NCBI GenBank assembly: GCA_964494345.1
Contig: CAZBSI010000005.1
Location: 62,001-126,000 of the forward strand
Length of the DNA stretch: 64,000 bases
Origin: DTKD01 sp964494345
GTDB lineage: Bacteria > Armatimonadota > UBA5829
Direction of reading: 5' to 3'
The translations under genes and the position numbers were made by a program. Within the stretch, counting starts at the first letter, position 1, and the number at the start of each line of letters is the position of its first letter. Positions 8,616 to 17,500 of the stretch are shown piece by piece. The notes under the pieces were generated by a model. That model was not told where the DNA came from. It was given only the letters and a program-made list of their open reading frames with translations, and did not search any database.

Positions 8616-11600
8616 ATGATCGCCAGTGTTCGACATTGCCAGCGGCATCTTCAGCCGATTGCCGCTCGTAGACGGGCAACGCTGCCTATACTATTAATCT
8701 TTCTACTCTTGATGTCGTCGGGTGTGGTGCTTGCGGCGTCGGTCGAGGTGGAGGTCGTCAGCACGACTTCAACCTCGGCGGATTTGTCGTGGACGCCGGT
8801 GGGACTCAGCGGAGTCCAATCCTACGAAGTGACCTACTATGCTCCCGGCATAAGCAGGACTATCTACGCCCGCCTCGCGACATCTGCCACAATTACCGGA
8901 CTAACGCCTTCTACTCAATATTCCGCCAAAGTAGTGGCTAATTACGCCTCGGGGTCTGTCTATTCGTATGTGTACTTTACCACCGAAGCCCGAGGCGTTC
9001 CGTCAAATCCCGGAACCCCTGTCACCCCGGCAGTTCCCACACCCCCTGCTGATCTGCAGGTTTCATTGGGGCCAAACAATATCGCGGAACTGAGTTGGAA
9101 CGATACATCGTCAAATGCCACGGGTTTCAAGATAATGCGAAGCGCTGCTTTAAACGGCATTTTTATGATGATCGGTTCGACCGCCAAAGGCGTAACGACA
9201 TTCCGCAGCGCCGGTTTGACGCTGTCTACGACCTACTATTATAAAGTGTGTGCATATAACGCTTACGGAGATTCGGCTTACACCGATGTAGTGAGCATCT
9301 CGACGCCGATTGCACCTCCATTGGCACCTTCACGGCTGTCTGCGACAGCGATATCTTCGAGCCAGATCAACCTAAGCTGGTATGACGGAAGCTCAAATGA
9401 GGATGGATTCCGAATAGAACGGGCTCTGTCGGCAAATGGGCCATTTGCCGAAATTGCCCTGGCTCCGGCGAACGCAACTTCCTATGCGGATTCCGGCCTG
9501 GCGCCTTCTACAGCTTATTATTATAAAGTATACGCCTATAATGAGGGAGGTAGTACGGGCTGCGCAAACACGGCCAGTGCCGTGACCCAGGCGAAAGCGT
9601 TGGATCCTCCGACCGGCCTGCAAGCCGCCGCGATTTCATCCTCGCAAGTCCAGTTGAATTGGCACGCGGTTGATGGAGCGCTGGGGTATAGAGTCCAATA
9701 CGTGTCAAATGCAGGCGGGTCTTATACTACGCCCGTCGCGTTGGGGGCTAACGTAACAACGTATTCGTTCAGCAGATTGACTCCGTCGACCACTTATCTC
9801 TTCAGAGTGTGTGCTTACAACTCGGCAGGCAACTCCGAATATTCAGACGCGGTGGCTGCCACGACCCAGGCAGTGCCTCCAATCGCTCCTAGATTGAGCG
9901 CGACTGCGGTTTCGGATCAGCAGATCAATTTGTCCTGGAATGTGGTCAGTGGTGCGACGAGTTATGTCCTGGAGCGGCGTAACGCTGCAAACGGGGAATA
10001 TGAGGTGATTGGAACTGTTGATGGCAATGTGGCATCTTTTTCGGATGCTAAACTTAGCTCATCGACCACCTATTATTACAGAGCGGCCGCTATCAACTCC
10101 GCAGGCGCTTCGGGATATTCTAATGTAGCAAGCGCGACTACCCGCGCGAAACTACCGGATGTGCCCAAGGGGTTAAAAGCGACCATCGTCTCTGCTAGCC
10201 AGATCGACTTGAATTGGCAGGACGTTGACGGCGAGACCGGCTATCGGGTGCAGCGCGCGACAAATGAGAACGGGCCGTACTACAATTTGGCGACTACAAC
10301 CGCCAATGTGACCTATTTTTCGAACTATGCGCTGTTGCCAGGAACGGCTTATTATTACCGAGTATGTGCATATAGCTCGCTTGGGACCTCGGAGTACTGC
10401 GATGCTGTGGAGGCTGTTACCAAATCGCTGCCTCCCGCTGCCCCAAGATCGTTGACTGCGAAGGCTGTCTCGGCAAGCCAGATCGAGCTGCAATGGATAG
10501 GAGTGACGGGAGCTGAGAATTATGTTATAGAACGCTCCACAAGTGCTAATGGCGCGTTTGAGGTGATCGGTAATTCGGCTGCGAAAGCGGGATTTTCTGA
10601 TGCTGGATTGAGCGCTTCTACCGCCTACTACTATCGAGTATACGCGACCAACTCTGGGGGCAACTCAGGCTATTCAAACGTGGCTAACGCGACTACTCAG
10701 ACGCCGTTGCCGGAACTGCCGGAAGCTCCTGCTGGGCTGACTGCGACTGCGGTATCGACCAGCCAGATTAATCTTGCCTGGAACGCAGTTGCGGGGGCGA
10801 CTGCATATACGATTGAGCGAGCCGCGAGCGCTAATGCAGCGTTTGTGAAGATCGGCAGCACGAATGCCGGGGTTACGACGTTTGCAAACACGGGCCTGGC
10901 AGCGTCGACTGCGTATTACTATCGAGTATACGCCACCAACACGGCGGGTAACTCGAATTACTCTAACGTGGCTAATGCGACGACCCAGACGCCGCTGCCG
11001 GAAGCCCCGGCAGGGCTGACAGCGACGGCTGTATCGACCAGCCAAATCAATCTTGCCTGGAACGCAGTTGCGGGGGCGACTGCATATACCATAGAGCGAG
11101 CGGCGAGCGCAAACGCTGCTTATGTGAAGATCGGCAGCACGAATGCCGGGGTTACGACGTTTGCAAACACGGGCTTGGCCGCGTCGACTGCTTATTTCTA
11201 TCGAGTATATGCGACCAACACGGCGGGTAACTCGAATTACTCTAACGTGGCTAATGCGACGACCCAGACGCCGCTGCCGGAGCTTCCTGAGGCCCCTGCG
11301 GGGTTGACTGCGACGGCAGTATCGACCAGCCAAATCAACCTCGCCTGGAACGCAGTTGCGGGGGCGACCGGGTATACGGTTGAGCGAGCCGCGAGTGCTA
11401 ATGCAGCGTTTGTGAAGATCGGCAGCACAAATGCCGGGGTTACGACGTTTGCAAACACAGGCCTGGCCGCATCGACAGCGTATTACTATCGAGTATACGC
11501 GACCAACGCGGCGGGTAGCTCGAATTACTCTAATGTGGCTAACGCGACTACGCAGACGCCGTTACCGGAACTGCCGGAAGCTCCTGCGGGGCTGACTGCG

Positions 11601-13628
11601 ACTGCAGTTTCGACCAGCCAGATTAATCTCGCCTGGAACGCAGTTGCGGGGGCGACCGGGTATACGGTTGAGCGCGCACCTAGTGCGAACGGCGCATTTG
11701 CGAAGATCGGCAACACCAATGCAGGGGTTACCACGTTTGCAAACACCGACCTTGCGGCGTCGACTACTTATTACTATCGAGTATATGCCACTAACGCCGC
11801 GGGTAACTCGAATTACTCTAATGTGGCTGATGCAACCACCGAAAAGGCTGCTGATAAGTCGTCGCCGTCGGGATTGACTGCGACCGCAGTTTCAACCAAG
11901 CAAATTGATCTGGCATGGACGGGGACAGCCAATATCATAGGCTACAGCGTCGAACGAGCGGCCAGCGCGGATGGGCCATACACCAAGATCGCTTTTGTTG
12001 CGGCCTCGACTACGACGTATTCCAACCTTGGCCTGGCCGCGTCTACCACATACTACTATCGAGTCTATGCCAACACTATGACGGGCACATCGGATTATTC
12101 GAATGTTGCACACGCGACTACCGAGGCGCCGCCGGCTCCTCCGAAGCTGCCCGCGCCGAGCGAACTGAGGGCGACGACAATTACGTCAAACAGCGTCGAG
12201 CTTTCATGGAACGACAATTCCGCCGACGAGTTCGGGTTCTACGTCGAACGCTCGATTACAAAGGACTTCAGCGTCAAGGAAGTCTTCGCATGTGGCGCTG
12301 GGCGCACGAGCCATTCGGATGCGAGGCTTTCCGAAGACACCACCTATTATTACAGGGTGTGTGCCTACGGTATCACGGGCAGCTCGGATTACTCAAATAC
12401 CCTTGAGGTTAAAACTCGATTGAAAGCGCCGACCAATCTGATGGCGGTGGCCGAGTCGCCCACCTTGATCATACTCGCGTGGAGCGATAACAGCGATAAA
12501 GAACTCTGCTACTTTGTCGAGAGGCGCGAGGAGGGCGGCGCTTGGAAACGGCTGAGCAATGAACTGCCGGCCAATACACAAAGCTACCAGGATCAGGAAA
12601 GCGAACCTGCCCGGACATACAGCTATCGTGTAACGGCAGTCGGCGTGTCTTCGTCAGAGACATCCGGGGAGGCCACAGTCACGACGCCAACCGTAAAAGA
12701 GATAGCGCTTAAATGGGTTGGGTCGGTCTCCACCGATCACCTGACAGGGGTCTACGGCAGTTTTGCGGTCTCCGCAAGCGATAACTATCTCTATGCCGTA
12801 TCCGCCGGGGTCGTCAGCATCTACTCGATGGACGGTGAAAACGCGGTGCCGAAGTACCACTCTCACATATTCCTGGCCGGAGCCTCCGGAGTTTCGGCTG
12901 TCGTGATAGGCGGCGAAGATTATGCCTGTGTCACTGCAGGGGATAGGCTAAGACTTATCAAGCCGGCGGATCCCAGCTTCGACAGGAGCGTTGGCCTGCC
13001 CGGATATGGTTATAAGCCGGTATGCGACGGAAATCTCGTGTATGTGGCTTGTGGAAGCAGCGGGCTGGCGGTTGTTAATATATCTGACCCGTATAAGCCG
13101 GCTCTGATCGCCTGTCCTGACCTGGGGTTGACTCAGGCCTGGTCGGTGGACGCCAAAGATTCTGTTGTGGTGGTCGCCAACGGATCGGAGGGATTGGCGG
13201 TGCTGGATGCATCGAATCCGGTGAATATGGTCAAAGTTGGTACAGTCAGATTGACCACCAACAGCGGCACCAAGATAGACACTGCATTCGATGTGGCGCT
13301 TGGCAAAGGAATGGCCTGGGTGGCTTGTGTTTACAGCGGTCTGTGTCAGGTCGATGTGACGCGGCTCTACCAGCCGTACTGGGTGAGGGCTATAGGAACC
13401 ACGGGACCGGCGACCGGGGTATGCACCAATGGGGATTACGTCTTTGTGGCCTGCAACAACGGCGTAAGCGTAAGAACCGGGATTGAGGCTTACGGTTACG
13501 GAGGAGGCCAAATCGAGAACCTCGGCTTCCTGCAAACCCTGGGCTATGACGCAAGAGCGATTGCCACCCGCAATAGAATGATCTATCTAACAGATAACTG
13601 GTTCCTCGCCGATGTGGCGAAGTTCTAG
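8616..13628 (+). CDS. Secreted protein with 14 fibronectin type III domains and C-terminal LVIVD-like propeller
   Basis: 1670 residues. The N-terminus has an Arg-rich n-region and a hydrophobic stretch (LPILLIFLLLMSSGVVLA), a signal peptide or anchor. Fourteen FN3 domains follow (about 42-1355), with the pattern PxxLxAxxxSxxQIxLxW ... YxIERA ... STxYYYRVYAxN ... YSNVAxATT. Domains 8-11 are nearly identical. The last ~320 residues form a propeller with LVIVD-type blades (VVNISDPYKPALI, AVLDASNPVNMVKVG). GGAGG stands 8 nt before the ATG. Such proteins usually act as extracellular adhesins or scaffolds; no catalytic domain is present. It is followed by a strong terminator, so it is probably transcribed alone. 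Confidence 0.9.
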   Translation: MIASVRHCQRHLQPIAARRRATLPILLIFLLLMSSGVVLAASVEVEVVSTTSTSADLSWTPVGLSGVQSYEVTYYAPGISRTIYARLATSATITGLTPSTQYSAKVVANYASGSVYSYVYFTTEARGVPSNPGTPVTPAVPTPPADLQVSLGPNNIAELSWNDTSSNATGFKIMRSAALNGIFMMIGSTAKGVTTFRSAGLTLSTTYYYKVCAYNAYGDSAYTDVVSISTPIAPPLAPSRLSATAISSSQINLSWYDGSSNEDGFRIERALSANGPFAEIALAPANATSYADSGLAPSTAYYYKVYAYNEGGSTGCANTASAVTQAKALDPPTGLQAAAISSSQVQLNWHAVDGALGYRVQYVSNAGGSYTTPVALGANVTTYSFSRLTPSTTYLFRVCAYNSAGNSEYSDAVAATTQAVPPIAPRLSATAVSDQQINLSWNVVSGATSYVLERRNAANGEYEVIGTVDGNVASFSDAKLSSSTTYYYRAAAINSAGASGYSNVASATTRAKLPDVPKGLKATIVSASQIDLNWQDVDGETGYRVQRATNENGPYYNLATTTANVTYFSNYALLPGTAYYYRVCAYSSLGTSEYCDAVEAVTKSLPPAAPRSLTAKAVSASQIELQWIGVTGAENYVIERSTSANGAFEVIGNSAAKAGFSDAGLSASTAYYYRVYATNSGGNSGYSNVANATTQTPLPELPEAPAGLTATAVSTSQINLAWNAVAGATAYTIERAASANAAFVKIGSTNAGVTTFANTGLAASTAYYYRVYATNTAGNSNYSNVANATTQTPLPEAPAGLTATAVSTSQINLAWNAVAGATAYTIERAASANAAYVKIGSTNAGVTTFANTGLAASTAYFYRVYATNTAGNSNYSNVANATTQTPLPELPEAPAGLTATAVSTSQINLAWNAVAGATGYTVERAASANAAFVKIGSTNAGVTTFANTGLAASTAYYYRVYATNAAGSSNYSNVANATTQTPLPELPEAPAGLTATAVSTSQINLAWNAVAGATGYTVERAPSANGAFAKIGNTNAGVTTFANTDLAASTTYYYRVYATNAAGNSNYSNVADATTEKAADKSSPSGLTATAVSTKQIDLAWTGTANIIGYSVERAASADGPYTKIAFVAASTTTYSNLGLAASTTYYYRVYANTMTGTSDYSNVAHATTEAPPAPPKLPAPSELRATTITSNSVELSWNDNSADEFGFYVERSITKDFSVKEVFACGAGRTSHSDARLSEDTTYYYRVCAYGITGSSDYSNTLEVKTRLKAPTNLMAVAESPTLIILAWSDNSDKELCYFVERREEGGAWKRLSNELPANTQSYQDQESEPARTYSYRVTAVGVSSSETSGEATVTTPTVKEIALKWVGSVSTDHLTGVYGSFAVSASDNYLYAVSAGVVSIYSMDGENAVPKYHSHIFLAGASGVSAVVIGGEDYACVTAGDRLRLIKPADPSFDRSVGLPGYGYKPVCDGNLVYVACGSSGLAVVNISDPYKPALIACPDLGLTQAWSVDAKDSVVVVANGSEGLAVLDASNPVNMVKVGTVRLTTNSGTKIDTAFDVALGKGMAWVACVYSGLCQVDVTRLYQPYWVRAIGTTGPATGVCTNGDYVFVACNNGVSVRTGIEAYGYGGGQIENLGFLQTLGYDARAIATRNRMIYLTDNWFLADVAKF
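10725..11866 (+). repeat. Near-identical tandem FN3-coding repeats (about 279-288 bp units)
   Basis: Four consecutive units begin at about 10725, 11004, 11292 and 11580. Long stretches match at the DNA level (for example AACGCAGTTGCGGGGGCGAC in each), unlike the diverged flanking FN3 domains. One unit is 9 bp shorter because the LPE linker is lost. This points to recent duplication or gene conversion. Confidence 0.8.
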
Positions 13629-13651
13629 TATGTGAGGTCAGTGGAAAAATC

Positions 13652-13682
13652 AAGGTGGGGCTGCATTCGGCCCCACCTTTTT
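13652..13682 (+). terminator. Rho-independent terminator after the FN3 gene
   Basis: Stem GGTGGGGC (13654-13661) / GCCCCACC (13670-13677) with an 8-nt loop, followed by TTTTT. Confidence 0.85.
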
Positions 13683-13696
13683 AATGTCTCCCTCGT

Positions 13697-13772
13697 CGGT
13701 TGACGGTTGACGGTTGTCTGTTGTCAGTTGACGGTTCTCAGACCCCGTCATTTCGAGCGAAAATCTGAGATG
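13697..13772 (-). repeat. Heptamer array plus fragment of the dispersed repeat
   Basis: Read on the minus strand, AACCGTC-like heptamers (about 13697-13735) lie beside a broken copy of the 35-bp element (GTCATTTCGAGCG at 13747-13759 on the plus strand). This is the same pairing of heptamers and 35-bp element seen elsewhere in the window. Confidence 0.5.
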
Positions 13773-13797
13773 TGCCTATCCGCCTCAAGACATCCCC

Positions 13798-14280
13798 TCA
13801 CTCCAACGGCACCGACTTCTTCAGGCAATAGGTGTTCTTGTCGAGCACCATCAACTGGTTTTCCCGCACTATATAAATGGAGCAGTTGTCGACGGTGATC
13901 CCTACGTTCGGCGGCGAAGGAGGAACGTTGACAACTGGTGCGGGCTGTGCGGGTACATTGACCACAGGAGCAGGCTGAGCCGGCACGTTCACAACGGGTG
14001 CGGGTTGCTGTGGAACGTGGACTACTGGCGCAACAGGCCCTCGGGCGGCGCGTGCGGGCGTGGATCGCCTGATGGTCTTCTTTTTAGGCGTACACACTGT
14101 CCGGCAGCGCACTGCACTTTTGGGTTTAGCCACAGGCTTGGCCTTTTTGACCACTTTTGCGGGCTGGCTTTTTTTAGCCACAGCGGCCTTGGATTTGGTA
14201 GTTGTTGCCGCTTGAAGCCCTGCCGTCATCATCAGCGAAACCGCAAAAACGGCCGCTATTAGCATCCACAGTTTGCGCAT
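13798..14280 (-). CDS. Small exported Ala/Lys/Pro-rich protein, function unknown
   Basis: 160 residues from the ATG at 14280, chosen because GAGGGGG precedes it by about 10 nt; a longer frame to 14379 lacks this. A signal peptide (MRKLWMLIAAVFAVSLMMTAGLQA) is followed by a basic Ala/Lys segment, three Cys-containing residues in a TVCTPKKK region, then PAPVVNVPAQ repeats (three and a half copies). The last ~40 residues form a compact non-repetitive tail (VGITVDNCSIYIVRENQLMVLDKNT) that looks like a beta structure. The basic, proline-rich middle could span or bind the envelope (peptidoglycan or DNA); this is inference. I do not recognise the family. Confidence 0.65.
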   Translation of the reverse strand: MRKLWMLIAAVFAVSLMMTAGLQAATTTKSKAAVAKKSQPAKVVKKAKPVAKPKSAVRCRTVCTPKKKTIRRSTPARAARGPVAPVVHVPQQPAPVVNVPAQPAPVVNVPAQPAPVVNVPPSPPNVGITVDNCSIYIVRENQLMVLDKNTYCLKKSVPLE

Positions 14281-14487
14281 TACAAATATACCCCCTCTGA
14301 TGAGTTTGTTCAGGCTAACTGTGATGGTCTTTATAAGTACATACCCTCGTATTGTGACATAACACCCATTGATTTGCACGATTTAGGGCAGGGCCGTGTT
14401 GTTGTTAGCGTCCTGACGAATATAATTGATGGAAGGCACACACGATGTGTAAGTCAGGCGCTTAAGATACGGTAACGACAACGAAGT

Positions 14488-14515
14488 CAGGGGACGGGAT
14501 TGCTCCCGCCCCCTG
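14488..14515 (-). terminator. Probable terminator of the DUF11-repeat gene
   Basis: CAGGGG-A-CGGG / CCCG-C-CCCCTG stem with one mismatch and a 6-nt loop, just past the stop codon at 14539. The downstream minus-strand sequence is only moderately T-rich. Confidence 0.5.
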
Positions 14516-14538
14516 GTCAGGTTCAGTTGTATGTGACC

Positions 14539-17500
14539 TTATGGATGCAAAAGCCCGAGGACGTTCTGTATCCAGGTCACATCAGCGAGTATCTTACAAC
14601 ACGCCGGGTTATCGCACGTGTTTGCAATACCGGTTCCGGCCCCACCCACGAGTGGTTTGGTCGGAATGAACTCTTCGATGCAGTGGTTCTCCACCAGCAT
14701 ACGCAAGGCCATAAGTTTCTCACCAGCCAGAGTATCCTGCCCCTGTGATATCAGAGAGATAATCAGGTCAATATCAGCTTGCAGTTGCTTATACAACGCC
14801 TCATCGGAAATCAAAGGAACCTGGTGGGTTCCGAGAGGCAGTTGATGGAACAACGTCAGCAGGTTCTTGAGATCAGGCAGGCTGGTGTCTACTCTGAATG
14901 AGTAGGCGTTGACATGGGATATGCTCGGCGAGACCGTCCCGCCTTCATCCCACGGAGTGTCCGTGTCGTAATAAACAGTCAGTGTGAATGTGGTGCCAGG
15001 CAGTTCATACATCAACGGCCACCACAACTGAATGTTCGGCAACTGCTGGGTTATGTCCGTTCCTCTGTATACATCCGGACAATCCTCAGACGGATCGACC
15101 TGCTTTCTCAGGATAACGTTCTTAAGCGTGTAAGGCACGCCAGCCCCAGCAGCCAGCACCCAATTGCTCCACTGAGCATCCCCAGGGTCGATTGAGAACA
15201 CACCCGGAACAGCAGTGATCACATCACCCACAAGACCGTAAAGACCTGTGTTGATGGCATTGCCCGTCTCCGGATCACAAGTGAAGCCGCAGAATACCTG
15301 CTTGAGTGTCGGAGGACAGACCACCACCACCGCATCACAAGAACCCGTGTTGACATTCTTGCTTCCGCAGACATCCGGCTGGCTCGCAATTCCGCAGGCC
15401 GAGAACTCGTTGACCCAGGTGCTGATACCCGCCGGGCACAACACCGTCTGGTCGAATAGAAGCGGTCCAAAGACATGACAAACTGTTTGCCCGACCTTGA
15501 GAACCGCGCTGCCGTTTAAGGCAACAAGTTCGTCGATCATCGCCGCATTGACGTCGACACCCGTTCCTGGAATCAAAACATCGGCTGTCGATAGTTTCGG
15601 ATCAAGGAAGTTCGGACAAGCCGAAGCGCCCGCACCGGTAAAGTCGACATCTACTTCCCCAGTGTTTGTCACGCAGGTTTGGAAGTAGACATTCTGCTGC
15701 GGGTGCATTGGGTCTCCCGCTTTGAGCACCTTGGATGGATTGGTCATTGCCGGATTGTCATCCACCCATTTCTCACATAGGATATTCGGAATCAACAGAT
15801 CCACAGTCGCCGTGGCAGGGCCTGCCCCTATGATGTTTCCGGTGGCACAGACTCCCGTCGCGCTGGCGGAGTTGACGATGTCATCGGTCTCGAAAACAAC
15901 CGTGAAGTTCGGATTAGTCGCGACCTTGCAGACGACGCATTTTTCTTCGCCAGCCTGCAGGCTGCCCACATTCCAGGCGCCATTGTTTATTATGCACGAA
16001 GGCAGCGCAACGCCATTCACCTTGCATCCCAAACAGCCCGCGTATCCGGCGCTGGGGAGTTCAATGACATCTGTTACGGAGACATTGTCTATCGTAATTG
16101 AACCCGCGTTTTTGACGCAGACCTTAAAATAGACATCAGATCCCGCAATAGCCTGCACACTATCGGCAAACGACCCATCCTCCGAACATGAAACCTGCTT
16201 GGTGACCTCCAATCGACACGGACAACAGATTTCGACCGTGGCCGAGCAGCCATTAGTATTGACAACTTCGCCACCACCAGGCGGCAAGCACACATTCGGA
16301 TCAGTAGCCAGCCCACACGCGGTGAACGTGTTCACCCATTCGGACCTGGTTAAACACAGAGTCGGTTCGTCGAACGTGGTGGCGACCACCACACAAACCG
16401 ATTGTCCGGCAGGCAGCGTACCGTTAGTCAGGCCGCTGAGGAACGCCTGGGCTATATTAACAGGCGAGCTCGCCGGGGTTGTCGATACCAGCGTAATGCC
16501 GGTGGGCAGATTGTCCAGAAGGGTGTCGGCGAAATGAGCCGCGCAATCACCCTTAGTGAAGTCTACCGCGATATCTCCCGTATTGGTTATGCACAGTTGA
16601 TAGTAGACATTCTTGATGCCTTCAGTACACTGCGGACCGCCGAGGTCCAGAAGATTCGTGGCGTTAGTGAAGTCGGTAGTGCTGTTTACGAGCTTCGAGC
16701 ACGCTATCTGCGGCACGAGCACGTTCACAGTCGCGCTGACCGGGCCAGAGGTGGCGGTAAGATTAGATGTAACGCCAGTTCCAGTGACGCTCGCCGTATT
16801 GGTGGCATCAATCGCCGTGCCAATAACGTCAAACGCAGGATTAGTCTGGAACTTGCAATAGTAAGTCGCACTTGCGCCTATGGCAAGATTGCCGACATTT
16901 ATGGCGCCAGGAATAGCATTGCCGCCCGTGCAGCACGCGCCACAAGGCAGCAGCGCAGGGTTATCCATCGTAAGAGTGTCGGTTATGACCACGTCTTTGA
17001 GATCATCGCAGCCGCTGTTTGTGACAGTTATCTTGAAGCAGACATAACCGCCCCGAAGAACGTCAACAGTGGCTCCGTAGACACCAGCGGCACAGTCAGC
17101 AGTCTCCGAAGAGCAAGCCACCTGCTTTGTTATGCTAATCGCCGGCTGGCAACACACGTTTACGGTAGTGGTGCACGTGCCAGTCGATACCTGCTTCGAA
17201 CCGCAAATATCGTCGCTGCCGGCTGTCCCGGTAGCGGAGAAGTTGTTTGTGATCGTGCGAGTGCCATTTGTGCACAACGCACATTTGTCGAAGTTAAGCG
17301 GCCCTACCACCGCGCACACCGTAGCTCCGGGGGCCAGAATCCCAGTAGCCAGTTGCGGCTGTGCTCTAAACAGCGCACAGACATCGACCGGCAGTCCCGA
17401 GATGCCGCTGAACGCGCCATCAAGCAGCGAGTTCGTAATTCCGCACGGTCCGGTTGTGCCGAAATCGACAGGCGCTTCACCGGAGTTGGTGATGCACAGT

